Positions 22,591-35,079 are shown, numbered from the stretch's first letter. The stretch: 64,000 nt of DNA from Meghimatium bilineatum (GCA_034231615.1 CM067299.1:12019863-12083862); one strand, 5' to 3'. A program made the numbers and translations. Notes: generated by a model not told the origin, from the sequence alone.

Positions 22591-23014
22591 CATGGACTGT
22601 CACGATTGTAACACTACCGACTTTGCATATTTTGTAATTTGAAAATGTTACTGGGTGTTTACAAAAGCTTTGTGCAATAATTGGCATTTGTAGCGAGATG
22701 AATCGTATTTAATGCAGCTATATGTGACGTCAGTGCTGAACGACCTCCTAGACACCCTAGATTTAACATTTTTCAAGCCTGGCATGGACTTATCCGTGCA
22801 TATATTCAAAAATGGCATTGAAGAAGTAGATATGAAACAGCTTTCCATCGCCTCAAGATGTTCTTCAATCATGTTCACACTGCATCATGCTTAACACGGA
22901 GTGGATGATTTATCAGTCATATGTAGACTCACAAACATCAAGTCAAATGGAACGGTCGTATGTCGCCGAACCTGAAATGGGAGCCAAGAATATGGACATT
23001 GCTACCTACCATGC
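22591..23014. other. Non-repetitive sequence, possible element scrap
   Basis: Overlapping frames near 22712-22894 read on both strands but show no recognised motif. Confidence 0.35.
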
Positions 23015-23245
23015 ATTCCTAAAGAACAACTAAGGAGTGTTAGAGAGTGGTTTGCTCCCACTTATCATACATGGTCAAAGTGAAACTGGAGCCGTACTGA
23101 AATAGGATGTGTCAAGCCGAAAGCAACATATATCGCTTCCAAACTTTAAACGACTCCACACCGCATTCTATAATATGGACTGCGTGCTGTAAATCTGCAG
23201 GAACTTGAGACGGTAGGAAGGAGAAGAAAAACCCTAACGCCCTTT
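23015..23245 (+). mobile_element. SINE-like element, family A, degraded
   Basis: It is recognised by GGATGTGTCAAGCCGAAAGC, CACCGCATTC and the tail AATCTGCAGGAACTTGAGACGG..GGAGAAG. The head is missing. Confidence 0.65.
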
Positions 23246-23654
23246 TCCCTACAACTTGCTCGTCATCACGGGAGTCAATTGGAGAATGCAGTAAAACTGT
23301 ATGTCATGTGATAAATTTAAAAAAAAAAGCAAATAGAAAATCAAAATGAGCGCAGAAGCTATACTTTATGCAAATACAATTATGTTTTGACCAAAAATCT
23401 TGACAAAGACTTTCTGCCCAAACGTCGATTCCTTGTATTTGCTTTAAATAATATTACTATTTTTATTCAGTATATTTTATGTTCTATTAATATTCATTTG
23501 CGAATGTGTTTGTGTTTTTTTTCCGTTTATTTTCTTTTGGTTAATTTCAGATGTTAGAAAGAGACATGTATGTAACATTGTGATTGTAATATAACGTATA
23601 CTGTTATCAAACGCACGAACACGCGACACACATACAAATAGTAAGCGGCCCCCT
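23246..23654. other. AT-rich sequence
   Basis: Nothing was recognised. Confidence 0.4.
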
Positions 23655-23885
23655 GTCTAGTTTTTCAGCTGTGTGCCTTGTCCACAAGAGATCACATTTT
23701 CAATTTCAAGTAGTGATGTTTTTTTTATAAGTTTTTATCCGAGATTCACAAAAAATATAATTTGAAATGCTGAAATACGTGCTATGTGTGGTAACTCTTG
23801 ACAAGCGAGACGCTACTTCATTAAAAGGAACTCGGTACATATGGAGAAACTGTGTACAATGAAGTCAATCGTCTACTCACTTTAA
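23655..23885 (+). mobile_element. tRNA-derived SINE, degraded copy
   Basis: It aligns with the better copies at 25545 and 33060: GCCTTGTCCACAAG in the tRNA-like part, then ACGTGCTATGTGTGGTA, TCTTGACAAGC and the shared 3' part GTACATATGGAGA..GTACAATGAAGT. The promoter boxes are degraded. Confidence 0.65.
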
Positions 23886-24339
23886 ACATCATTATAGTTT
23901 GATGAAACAAATAACATAAAAATAATGATGTAATCATTAAGCAATTGTGTTGTTTTAATTGAAAATCATTTATTTAAATGGAAACCATGAAACGGAAGCC
24001 GTTTTGATACAAGTCATTACCTCATATAAGCAAATGATTACAAAAAAGCAACTCTATAAGACATGGTTCAAATAACCATATTTGACACATTTTGTTATTC
24101 ATGTGCCAACAGTACATTTATATTTTATTCAAGATTGTATCCTTATACTGCACGAAGTTGTATTTCATATCTTGCTAGTTGGGATAACAAGTGCTGTATC
24201 CTTGAAGAAGCAATGTCTTTTACAACTGCAAAGTCTAGCGCTCGTGAGAAGCCGATCTAACGTGCGGATATTTTATTTACTTTGGTCAAGTAGTTTTGTC
24301 AGATAACTTCATTTCTGTCATGTGTTTTCTTTGACAGTA
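23886..24339. other. AT-rich sequence
   Basis: Nothing was recognised. Confidence 0.4.
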
Positions 24340-24685
24340 AATCATCATCAGGTGCCATGCCGGCGGGCGTAGGCGGTCATGGCTCTCCACAGCTCTCTGT
24401 CCACAGTATTATGTATCAAAGTCGTTTTGTCCTTGTCTGCCAGGTTGTCAAACTGTCTAATATTTTCTCACGTTGTCGCCCTCTGTCTCTGTTGCCTTAA
24501 ATTTTGCCTGTTGTGACTATGTTCTCTAAACCTTCCTGTCTCATGAAGTGGCCAAAGAAAAGAAGATTACCTTTTTCTTATATTGTTGATTAAGGTCCGT
24601 TTCGCATTTGACTCTTTCAACACCTCTACATTAGTTTTTCTGGCAGTCCATTGTATTCTCACCATTCTTCTGTAAAACCACAAAT
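24340..24685 (-). pseudogene. C-terminal LINE fragment
   Basis: In minus-strand order the residues are FYRRMVRIQWTARKTNVEVL, FFFGHFMRQEGLENIVTTGK, GNRDRGRQREKILDSLTTW and then a short tail with HNTVDRELWRAMTAYARRHG (frames change between pieces). YRRM-RI-W, FGH-MR and RGRQRE are the hallmarks of the region downstream of RT in many invertebrate LINEs. It is truncated at the 5' side and broken by at least two frame changes and a stop. Confidence 0.8.
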
Positions 24686-24688
24686 ATA

Positions 24689-24828
24689 TGTATCATTAAT
24701 GTGTTTCGTTGACAGTAAATTGGTGTATCATTAATGTGTTTCGTTGACAGTTAAAAGATGTATCAGTAATGTTCTTTGTTAACAGTAAATGGATGTATCA
24801 TTAATATGTTTCTATTATAGTAGGTAGG
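24689..24828 (+). repeat. 35-bp minisatellite, 4 copies
   Basis: TATCATTAATGTGTTTCGTT units start at 24691, 24726, 24761 and 24796. The array abuts the LINE fragment. Confidence 0.9.
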
Positions 24829-24872
24829 TGGATCTTTATATGTGATACACCTGCTTCTTAGACTGTGAATAT

Positions 24873-24874
24873 AG

Positions 24875-24905
<31 letters not shown>

Positions 24906-25015
24906 GTAGTAGTAGTAGAATTAGTAGCAGTGACAATATCAGGAAGCAACAGCAGTAGTAGTAATAGTACTAATAGTAACAATAATAGCAACAATAGTAG
25001 TAGAAATGTATCAAA
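24873..25015 (+). repeat. (AGT)n-rich trinucleotide repeat
   Basis: A purer (AGT)n tract lies at 24873-24930, followed by a degenerate AGT/AAT mixture. Confidence 0.95.
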
Positions 25016-25544
25016 TAATGCATAGTGTCGCAGGGATGCTGCAGATAATGCGTCAGCATATATACATATATACATTTTCTTGATATCTTCAGTGCATGCT
25101 AGTACATATAACTCAAGCCCTTCACATTTCTTGGTGTTCTGAACCCATGATGGTATTTTCCTACCACCGCTTCGGTAACCCCCAATTATCCCCTTCAAGA
25201 TCGTAGCGGAAGCGGGCTCCGGTTTCATAATTGTATTGTTGCATTTCCTTAGTGTTTTCAAAGATTACTGAACCGTTCCATTCTGGTATGTAATCATTTG
25301 TCAGAGTTGAAACACGTAAGAGGTGAATTAAGTTTTTACTTGTTTGTTCTCTCGCGCTGCACATTTTTCTGTATACCTCTGAAACTTGATGCTTCTCGGC
25401 GGTACATTCATCTTTGCTGTTGCTATTAAGCCACATGGTATGATTCCACGCAACGGATTTCGTATGTGCTGGTGCCATACTAGATATTTTTGTAGACATA
25501 TTGTGTTAGCGATTGAAGCGTTTCTTTTGTTAGCTGTCGCCCTA
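25016..25544. other. Non-repetitive sequence with overlapping open frames
   Basis: Minus frames 24836-25261 and 25161-25499 share protein-like stretches (for example IGGYRSGGRKIPSWVQNTKK) but no domain was recognised. Confidence 0.35.
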
Positions 25545-25885
25545 CATGTAGGACATCATCCTAACGTAGTGATTAAACCATTCGTTTCGTCCGCAAGTGG
25601 TCGCGGGTTCGAATACGGCTGTCGTCGACTTGTCTTTTAAATTGTTTTTTTTTTCTGAGACCCCTGGAGATTAACAATTGAAGCAACGGAGCACGTACTT
25701 AGAGTGGTGCTCTCCATGGAGCACGTACTAATAGTGGTGCTCTCGACATAGCACCTATTTAGAGAGGTGCTCTCGACGGAATTGGTGTTAAGTCTGGTAC
25801 CCTCGACAAGCTGCGTACCGTTTCGCTGAGAGTGATGGAGTAAATATGGAGTAGCCCTAGGACAATGTAGTTAATCATTTACGTC
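25545..25885 (+). mobile_element. tRNA-derived SINE
   Basis: The 5' part resembles a tRNA. AACGTAGTGATTAAACC fits an A box and GTCGCGGGTTCGAATACGG contains a good B box (GGTTCGAAT), about 45 bp apart. The body holds three near-repeats of GGAGCACGTACTTAGAGTGG. The 3' part (CTCGACAAGCTGCGTACCG, then GATGGAGTAAATATGGAG and GTAGTTAATC) matches the copies at 23655 and 33060. Confidence 0.85.
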
Positions 25886-26954
25886 TTCTGAACAGTATTC
25901 TATTTACCCATTTATAGTTTGTCACAACGCTAAGTGTAAAATAGTATAAAGAAAGTAATGTTTACTGTGATGAACATTCCAACATCAGATAACACTAAAT
26001 GCAGACATTGAATATGCGTTCATCTTTCTGCATGCTCAGAAGGAAGACTAAACAATTTCGGTGTGATGAACTGATTTTGGGAGGGGGTACCATCAGAAGA
26101 CACTTGTATTTTGGGATTCGAACCTCATGAAAGTTGTGTTATCATATTTGATACACATTCTAATATCTCTTTTACACAGAACGTACTCAATGTGTTCCCA
26201 TCCGTGTTTATCTAACGTTCGTTTCAGGAGCACATTTCTGTAATATAATCTTCTTCTGCGTAATTTCTCACACTCCGTCACAGTAACACGATGTAGTCGG
26301 TAGATCATAATTTTCTCGTGATTATCGTATGTGGTATTCTCTCCTGAACTATATCTGATCAATGAACTCCCTGAAGCTCTCTATTTTTTTAATAAGGGGG
26401 AGTGGAGGGCATGTGTCTTGCAATTTCTAATGACTTGTTCATGCTATTTTTAATGTCTTGAGTCCATATACTTCTTGGTTTGCCCTTTCTCTTACCTCGG
26501 TACTCTGTCCTTCATACTTTGTCTTTACAATAAGTTGTGTCTCTGTATATGTCGAAACAAATTATTTTGTTTTGTTTTTTTGTTTTTTTTGTTTTTTTCT
26601 CCCGTAATTATATCTCGTAATTTACAATGTGCAATGGTCCATAAATGGCGGTTTGCTATCTCTATTTGCCGAAAAGGAAGTGCAGTTTCTGTGTTTTAGT
26701 GTTTTTTATATGAACTATGTGATTTCTTCTCTGAATTGGATAGAAAAGAACACATTTAACCATTTGGAGTCACTGAAACGACACTGTGACCTGGTTTAGC
26801 TATCCTACTGTGTACGCACTAGTACTAAGTAATACCGCTCGTAGGAAACAATGGAGAGTTCTCAGAAGACGACTGTAAATATCACACATAAACAAACTTC
26901 CAAACATGGCACAAGAAACATGTGTTGCCAAAGAAACAAAAAACGAAGATCTTA
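25886..26954. other. Long stretch without a recognised gene
   Basis: The minus frame 26093-26362 carries no recognised motif. A T-rich run lies at 26564-26600. Confidence 0.45.
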
Positions 26955-28935
26955 TAGAATAAATGAGAAAAGTAAATATTACAATTTTAAGACTGTCAGA
27001 TACAAGAATTAAACATAACGTCTGTAAAAAATTACACCTCGTTTACAGACTATTCTACACAGGAGTTTGCCCAAATTCACGAGCCAAGCACGGAGTCGCA
27101 TTTATAAGTGATCTTGCAACAGCAAATGTACTGTTGAAGCAAATTATGTGTCAGAAACAATAATAACAGTTGTTGTGACCGTAAACAATGTCAGTAAACC
27201 TAATATTCAAGTTTACACACCACGATGCCTGAAACAACGATGATAAACGCTAAGAATTTTTTGACAACTTGAATGACAACGTAATCGGAGAAGATTCCTA
27301 TGTCAGCGGAGACTTCAGAAATTATTTAGGAAAGAACAGAGACGGAAAGAAAGAATATATAGGGTCATTTGGTGATAGGACAAACAAGAAAAACGACAAA
27401 GACTATAGACTGATAGAAACATGCATACACTACACTCTATTCATAATAATTATCTTCTTGAAACACATAGAACACCGAATTTACACGTGGTACAATATAA
27501 GCAAAGAATCTTCGAAGAATTTGAAAAGGAGCTACCAATAACTACCAAGTTAATTGAGGAAAAATGGGAAATATTCAAGAAAACCATAAGTTGAATAGTA
27601 CGAGAAATATGTAGTTATATAAACTATAAAGATAGAAACTCAATGTAACAATATGACGGAATGACAAAGTCAACTGTACTATAAAAGATAAGAAACAGAA
27701 ATTCAAGAAATGGGCTGAAAATAAATCTCAAAAAGATTATATTGAGTACAGGACAGCTAAATTAATATCTATGAAAATCATTAAAGATGCCAGAAACGAA
27801 AGCTTGGCAAGAGTATTGCGAATCATTAAATACAAAGTACAAACATGCACCAAAGAAATTCTACAAGAACATTTAGAACATGAGAGACAGAAAAGTAAAT
27901 ATGAGCCAAATGGAATCATAAATAATGAAAATGGAAAGAGAATGAATGACATGAAAGACTCATGGAAAGGTGAGAACTGGATTTTAAGGAATTGCTAAAT
28001 CTTACAGAAGAAGGTAACGACAACAAACTAAACCATATAACGGAATTATAACAAATCTTATTGAGCTCATAAATAGAGAATGCAATAAAAACAGTTCCAC
28101 AATACAAAGCACCAGGATCCGATAATATACAAGTCAAATTATCAAAGCAGCAACAGATACATGGATAACATGACTGCATATACTTTTTAACATAATATTG
28201 AATACACAAGAAACACCAGAGATCTGGAAAAACGGTGTAATAATTCTTATTTGGAAGTAAAACAGGCAGCAAATGAGTTTGTACAAAATACAGATTTATT
28301 TCATTTCTAAGCCACACTGGAAAAGTTTTCAATATAATTCTTGATAGAAGATTACGAGCATATTTGGAACCACAACTCAACAAAACTCAGATGGAATTTC
28401 ATAAGAACAAGAGCTGTACAGATGCAATTTTTACTCCCAGACAACTGACAGGAAAAAAAACACAAGAAAACAGCAAATAACTGTGTATCGCGATTGTCGA
28501 CAAAGAGAAAACATTTGATAGAGTAGACAGACAACAACTATGGCAAATATTATCAGAATAAGTAGTTCAACAACACCCAGTCATCGTATGCAGGAGTAGT
28601 TGCATAGGATGTCAATGTGCAGTTAGAACGAGTGTTGGTCTTCCAGGCTAATTCCTCATACAATCTGGTGTGCGACAATGATGTTTCCTATCTCTCTTGT
28701 TATACATTACATATATTGATTGTATAAGAAATTCGTATACCATATACACTCTGGAGAGCGACAAGGATGTGCCATATCTCCTTTGTTATGCATTACATAT
28801 ATCGATTGTATATGTAAAATTGTCAACACCAAGAAAAAGACAACATTAAAATCTCTTCAGCGAACTTCTTTTTTGCAGATGATCAAGAAATAATACTGTC
28901 ATCAGAGAAAGAACACCATACACCATAGACTCCAC
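26955..28935 (+). pseudogene. LINE relic: endonuclease plus reverse transcriptase
   Basis: An A-rich, heavily broken ORF2. The endonuclease part shows ITILRLSDTRIKHN (about 26975-27016), HGVAFISDL and SGDFRNYLGKNRDGKKEY (about 27305-27358, cf. the GDFN motif). The RT part shows KAPGSDN (28106-28126), RLRAYLEPQLNKTQMEFHKN (about 28350), IVDKEKTFDRVDRQQLW (about 28493-28543, RT motif A), SGERQGCAISPLL (28750-28788, motif B) and FADD (28872-28883, catalytic motif C). An 86-bp tandem duplication repeats motif B: 28664-28749 against 28750-28835. Many stops and frame changes separate these pieces. The thumb and 3' part are missing; a minisatellite starts about 55 bp after the FADD box. The clade is not assigned. 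Confidence 0.85.
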
Positions 28936-28939
28936 ATTA

Positions 28940-29512
28940 CATGTAGGGATTTTAACATGATGTAGGGATTTTAACATGTAGGGATTTTAACATGTATGGA
29001 TTTTAACATGATGTAGGATTTTAACATGTAGGGATTTTAACATGATGTAGGGATTTTAACATGATGTAGGGATTTTAACATGATGCAGGGATTTTAACAT
29101 GATGTAGGGATTTTAACATGATGTAGGGATTTTAACATGTAGGGATTTTAACACGTAGGGATTTTAACATGTAGGGATTTAAACATGTAGGGATTTTAAA
29201 ATGTAGGGATTTTAACATATAGGGATTTTAAAATGTAGGGATTTTAACATATAGGGATTTTAAAATGTAGGGATTTTAACATGATGTAAGGATTTTAACA
29301 TGTAGGGATTTTAACATGATGTAGGGATTTTAACATGATGTAGGGATTTTAACATGTAGGGATTTTAACATGCATGGATTTTAACATGATGTAGGAATTT
29401 TAACATGCAGGGATTTTAACATGTAGGGATTTTAACATGATGTAGGGATTTCAACATGATGTAGGTATTTTAACATGTAGGGAATTTAACATGTAGGGAT
29501 TTTAACATGAAG
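28940..29512 (+). repeat. Minisatellite of mixed 16- and 19-bp units, about 33 copies
   Basis: ATGTAGGGATTTTAAC (16 bp) alternates irregularly with ATGATGTAGGGATTTTAAC (19 bp). Variants include ATATAGGG and AAATGTAGGG. It begins at the broken end of the LINE and ends near a long (TA)n tract. Confidence 0.97.
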
Positions 29513-29542
29513 ATAAACGCAGGAAAAACTTCTCTCTTGCTC

Positions 29543-29546
<4 letters not shown>

Positions 29547-29611
<65 letters not shown>
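29547..29611. repeat. (TA)n microsatellite
   Basis: About 32 TA units. Confidence 0.99.
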
Positions 29612-29614
<3 letters not shown>

Positions 29615-30744
29615 TGATCCATAAAATGTATTTGTTTTCATTGACTTAAATAAATATTGGTTTATATTTTGCACATATGAGGTGCGGTATGCATGTACAA
29701 TAGAGACATCATTGAACATTGTTTGGTTTCAAATGGCCGGATCGTTAGAATATAAAGCTTCGTAAGGAAGGCTATGTGAGTTTCGATCACAACTGTTTAC
29801 ATATTAACATGCCTTATCCAACATCAACTCGTTAAAAGCTCTTGTAATCTCCAGGAAACTTACATCTCGCGGAGTTCATTTTTCACACCACTGTGGATGG
29901 CGAGAAAATATAATCCCAGCCATCAGCACAAGGGCCCTAGAAAAGATTTTCTATGTTATATCAACAAACTCTTCATCGGTGTTATTTTCTTTTTCAATAA
30001 GATTGTTAAGAGTTTTTTCTGATGTTTTTCCCTAGGATATGTTTACATTACATCTCAGATTTAATGACTTTGATAGACGCGAACAAACATCACACATCAG
30101 CGAAAAGTCACAGTTTAACTAGAGGAGTATGATGTGATACCATTTTTGACACCCATGAGGCAAACGCATATTGCAAATAATATTATAGTCTAATCCATAT
30201 GTCCAATAACCTCTCTCATCACCTTTGGTTACTTTGGACATCTTTTATTTCGTCAACCAATGACATCACGGAAAAGGTGTGATCAATAAAGACCAGGGAC
30301 ACTTGAGTCAACGCGCAAAACTATTTTAGAAAGGATTTCAGGAAATCTCGTAAATTTGTTCTTATTGAGAAAATCGCGTGGCCATCACTCACGACCTCAT
30401 GGCCACTTTGCACATCATAATATATATATATCATCTACCTATGGCTTATACTTATATATTTCCACATTGTGTTTGTATAAATTGTTTACGTAAATTTCTG
30501 CGTAACACGTAACTATCTTACTAGATGGTATCGAGTATCGAGAGATAACCTTGTGTATTTTCAACTCAAGTCTCTTATAATTACTAAACGGAGATGATAT
30601 TTTTAATGATTGATCCTTTGCATGGATGCATATAATCGTTTTACCTTGATAAAAAGCATTCATCCGAAACTTCAAAATCGATTTTGTTCAAACTTTCTAT
30701 TTATTATTGTGTACAGCATCGGCATTAGCAAGGTATGTGGTTAT
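29612..30744. other. Long stretch without a recognised gene
   Basis: Non-repetitive. No coding similarity was recognised. Confidence 0.45.
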
Positions 30745-30940
30745 AACAGTGGCGTACTAGATCTACCAACTGGTGAAAGTATACTTATAGTGTAACAGTG
30801 GCGTACTAGATCTACCAACTGGTGAAAGTATACTTATAGTGTAACAGTGGCGTACTAGATCTACCACCTGGTGAAAGTATACTTATAGTGTAACAGTGGC
30901 GTACTAGATCTACCACCTGGTGAAAGTATACTTATACTTA
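30745..30940 (+). repeat. 49-bp minisatellite, 4 copies
   Basis: Units start with GGCGTACTAGATCTACC at 30751, 30800 and 30849. They are almost identical, suggesting recent expansion. Confidence 0.97.
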
Positions 30941-31344
30941 CAAATGTCTTCAAGATGTATCTTTACAGTTACATGATTGTCTTTTTTTGGCAGTACTTTC
31001 GTGCTTGCGTCGAATTCCATACGTACCTTCACTGCGGAAGTTTCTAAAAGCTGATGAAAAAAAAAAGAACTAATCGACACACAGGTTATATGCTAGATTC
31101 CTACAGGTTATACCTCTATGTTGGATTCCTACAGGTTATACCTGTATGCTACATTTCTAGCAGGATTTGATTATCGCGAGGAATACTTTCACTGTCAAAC
31201 TTAACATGTATCCATTAAACCCACCCCAACCCCTGCAGCAGAACCATGTCCTTGAGGCAAACATATATTATTCAACCTTTGCTGCCACATCGGCTACTTA
31301 AGTGAGATTTTGTAGTCTAGACAGAAAGGCCTGGGCTGTTAATG
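30941..31344. other. Non-repetitive sequence with a short local repeat
   Basis: CTACAGGTTATACCT recurs near 31100-31145. No gene was seen. Confidence 0.4.
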
Positions 31345-31790
31345 ATTATTTGCTCAGAGCTAAAGGGATTACATTATCATCATTTTATCTCACAGCTAAC
31401 GTGATTACATTATCATCATATTTTCTCAGAGCTAAAGGGGTTACATTATCATCATATTTACTCAGAGCTAAAGGGATTGCATTATCATCATATTTGCTCA
31501 GAGCTAAAGGGATTACATTATCATCATATTTGCTCAGAGCTAAAGGGATTGCATTATCATCATATTTGCTCAGAGCTAAAGGGATTAAATTATCATCATA
31601 TTTGCTCAGAGCTAAAGGGATTACATTATCATCATATTTGCTCAGAGATAAAGGGATTGCATTATCATCATATTTGCTCAGAGCTAAAGGGATTAAATTA
31701 TCATCATATTTGCTCAGAGCTAAAGGGATTAAATTATCATCATATTTGCTCAGAGCTAAAGGGATTACATTATCATCATATTTGCATATT
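31345..31790 (+). repeat. 36-bp minisatellite, about 12 copies
   Basis: The units contain TATTTGCTCAGAGCTAAAGG and GATTACATTATCATCA, with GATTGCATT and GATTAAATT variants in an ordered pattern. Two overlapping plus frames of over 130 codons are repeat translations (12-residue period). Confidence 0.97.
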
Positions 31791-32284
31791 TATTACATTT
31801 GTTATTATTTGTAACAAACTTATACGTTTCTTTAATGAGCTGCTATATACAACTTTTGTGGTGCAGAAGTCGCATTCTTGTTGCTGAAAGGCGCAGATAT
31901 AGAAGAAATAAAGTACATCGGGGCATTTTATTACGTTGTCTAGACTGCTTACTGCTAACCAGAAAGTGTTTGCGAATGAACCCTGAAGAAGAAGAAGAAG
32001 AAGAAGAAGAAAACCACTCTTCAGGATGGTTATATAAAAACTACAAATTATAGAAGAAATCAGATGTCAGTCGAACACATAAATAGATCCAGATTGAACA
32101 GCGTCGTTATAGATGACAACAGGCTGGATCGATGAGGAATCGTGTATCACCATTAAGCAGACGATATCTGATAATGGTTTAAAATATGATTTCTGTTTTG
32201 TGATTGCTAAAGCAGTCTGGTTGAGGAACTGGTGGTATATTACTTCGTCTTCTTTCCTCCCGTGCAATGTTCGACATTTATATT
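31791..32284. other. Non-repetitive sequence with (GAA)n
   Basis: A (GAA)8 run lies at about 31986-32011, as at retroelement tails, but no element body was recognised beside it. Confidence 0.4.
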
Positions 32285-32462
32285 CGACATTTTGTCTCTT
32301 CTATAAACTTGACCGTATTATGTAACTGCTACATAGGTCTTCTATAAACTTGACTGTGATTTGTAACTGCTACAGTGATCTTGTATAAACTTGACTGTAT
32401 TTTGTAACTGCTTCAGAGGTCTTCTATAAACTTGACTGTGTTTTGTAACTGCTATAGAGGTC
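32285..32462 (+). repeat. 41-bp minisatellite, about 4 copies
   Basis: TTCTATAAACTTGACTGT and TTGTAACTGCTACA recur from 32299 every 41 bp or so. Confidence 0.9.
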
Positions 32463-33059
32463 CATAGTGTTTTTTTTCGTAAAGTGTTATTTCGTCGTGT
32501 AGGTGTGTTTACCTGAATATTTCATGTTTAGGCGTACTTTTTAAATATACGATTTACGGTATGAAGGTGCTTGTCCACAAGCTTCCCAATACAAATGTCC
32601 GTAAATACCGCTATGTCAAGATATCATGTTGTGAACTTTGGGTACATGTGACTGTGGAGTTGGATACATCCAGTTCTGACGAGTAGGATTACATTTTATG
32701 TTGTAGCCATCTTGTATTCGTGTTAACTTTCTATTTGCATTTATCATCGGCGTGTTTTATGTGGAAAATTATTGCCACATTTGGTAGATCGTCAGTAGTA
32801 CCATCTTAGCTAACTCATTTGCTTTCTCGGTTCCATGTATTTTAGAGTATGGTGGCTTAAACTGTACATAATAATAGTAACATAACCCATAACCTTGAAC
32901 TGTTTATGGAAATTGTTGCCAGAAAATGGTGATACAAAAACGATATCAACCCACATAGCTGTGAACAGGTGCGTTTAACAGGATTTCGAATATATGGCGC
33001 TCATAAAATTGTAACAATCTTACTAAATTTTCGCTGTTATAATATCTGCATACTAACTT
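32463..33059. other. Non-repetitive sequence
   Basis: No gene was recognised. Confidence 0.4.
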
Positions 33060-33295
33060 TGGGGATCTCCCTAGCGTAGTGGTTAAGCTGTTCGCCTAGT
33101 GGTCACGACGTCATGATTTCGAAACCGGCTCGTGTCACGTCCTGTGTTCCCGGTGGATTTTCGGAGATACCTGTTGATTATCACATGAAGTTACGGAGTT
33201 ACGTGCTGTGAGTGGTACTCACGGCAGGCGGTGTGTCGCGTCGCTGGAATGACAGAGTACATATGGGAGACCGAGTACAGTGAAGTAAATCCTCT
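33060..33295 (+). mobile_element. tRNA-derived SINE
   Basis: CTAGCGTAGTGGTTAAGC is a good RNA polymerase III A box. The B box region (CATGATTTCGAAACCGG) is mutated. The 3' part (TACGTGCTGTGAGTGGTA, ACAGAGTACATATGGGAGA, GTACAGTGAAGTAAATC) matches the copies at 23655 and 25545. About 235 bp. Confidence 0.85.
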
Positions 33296-34454
33296 ACGAC
33301 TTTTGATTCGTTTTTGAACTTTTGTGCATACTACCTATATTGATGAATGGGTGTGAATTCACAAAATCTGCTCAATAAATAGATATCAAAATCTACACAT
33401 TCAATATATACCAAAATCTACACAATCAATAGATAACACAATGTTCACCTTTGATCAAAAGTGCAGGGTGCTAAGGGTACCTCATTGCTTTCGGATGACC
33501 CGTGATTAGCAGATATCCAAAATCCCCAAAGTACTTCCTCGTGGTGCACCCTAGAAACATAAGTACAACTACTCGTCCTATTCTGCCCGACACGGCACGG
33601 ACCAAACACTTTTCGGGTCGTGTCCGTTAATGTGGAGCCTGCAAATGGAATGATATTTGACTGCAAAATGATAAGAAATATTTCCTCAACTCTGTATAAA
33701 CACTTTCGGCACACTGTGATATAAGACAGTCTGGCTCGAGCATTGGTTGGGCGATAGATGCAATAGTCACGAAACGGGTAGATATCACGACGAACAGTGA
33801 CAGTAGAAAAGATAGTGAGCACAATGCAAGCCTAACACAGGACCAGAGGTCAGCTCTACGTGGAAACGGAACAGGGAAATTTTAAAAGGAAAACAGAATT
33901 AACGTTTTGATCAGCTCGAGAAGTACCTTCTAGTCCAATGTGCTCCTAAAATATGTGTAGAGACTCAGACTTAGACGAGGGTTTTTACGATGTCAGTGAA
34001 TGGCAACTGGGGTAAGAGGGCGAACAAGCCAAGGCCCAACTTTACCGTCGATGCTTTCCTATAAATTGTTCGTGGAGAGAAAACGTTCAGTACCTTAATG
34101 ACACATGCATGAGAAGTATAATTACAGAAGACTTGTTCACTGGCAGTAGGACACATCATGCGAGATTGGCGCAATCGACTCAAACCTAAATTCCAGGCAA
34201 TCGTCTCAACACTGCCACACAGGAACATGTTTCTTGCCTGAAATGCCCAAGGGCACAATATGTGAAAAATCGTCACGGCGTATAGTTTTGATACACATCC
34301 ATCATCTGGCGACAGATAGCAAGGCGGTCACCGACTAGGGAATCCCTCTGCCTGAATTAAAAGCATGACGAAATTGGCTATACTGGGCCTACCTGTGTGT
34401 AAATAACGGAGCGAAATTGTAAACCAGCAGCACATCGCACTTCACGCTCCCAGG
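33296..34454. other. Non-repetitive stretch, locally less AT-rich
   Basis: Apart from a small repeat of ATAGATA..AAATCTACACA (33375-33440), this region is unique and noticeably less AT-rich from about 33450 to 34450. Minus frames at 33445-33822 and 33971-34276 have no recognised domain. Confidence 0.45.
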
Positions 34455-34640
34455 TAGAAATCACACAAACTTTCGCGTTGGTTATCAGAGAGCAAAGAAT
34501 TCACACAAACTTTCGTGTTGGTTATCAGAGAGCAACGAATTCACACAAACTTTCGTGTTGGTTATCAGAGAGCAAAGAAATCACACAAACTTTCATGTGG
34601 TTATTAGGAAACAATGAAATCACACAAACTTTTCACATAT
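34455..34640 (+). repeat. 40-bp minisatellite, about 4.5 copies
   Basis: The units contain GTTATCAGAGAGCAAAGAA and TCACACAAACTTTCGTG. Confidence 0.93.
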
Positions 34641-34677
34641 CTCCTCTTCACATAACCGTTTACGTAAAGATTCTATT

Positions 34678-34730
34678 GTGCAATGATATTGTGCAATGAT
34701 ATTGTGCAATGATATTGTGCAATGATATAA
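34678..34730 (+). repeat. 17-bp short tandem repeat, about 3-4 copies
   Basis: AATGATATTGTGC recurs with a small spacer. Confidence 0.85.
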
Positions 34731-35079
34731 ATGCTACCACCCGTCTGCTTCTACAAGAACGTACCTCATTATAGGGGCATTAGAAATACAAAATTGCTGA
34801 CAATTATTATAATTTTAGCAATCTAGATTTCAACGAGAGAAAAGATAACCTATTTTCGATTGTAAACTTTGTAAATGTGCAGATACTACGTAAATGTAAA
34901 TGTAAACTTTGTAAATGTACAGATACTACGATCTGCGTTCAACTAGGGGTGATTTAGGGATGTCGCTACATGGCATGTAAATGCCATTTATATATAGTAC
35001 ACGTTTTTTTTCTTACACTGCGAGATTATCATTACCTTTAAACGCAGGTGTATACTAGCATCTATCTTCATAGGCATAC

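Noticed and set aside
24836-25499. Minus-strand open frames with a poly-Leu/Thr region
   Set aside because: The Leu and Thr runs are the (AGT)n repeat; the rest has no recognised motif.
25551-25625. Functional tRNA gene
   Set aside because: A and B boxes are present, but no cloverleaf with paired acceptor stem forms and related copies share a SINE body.
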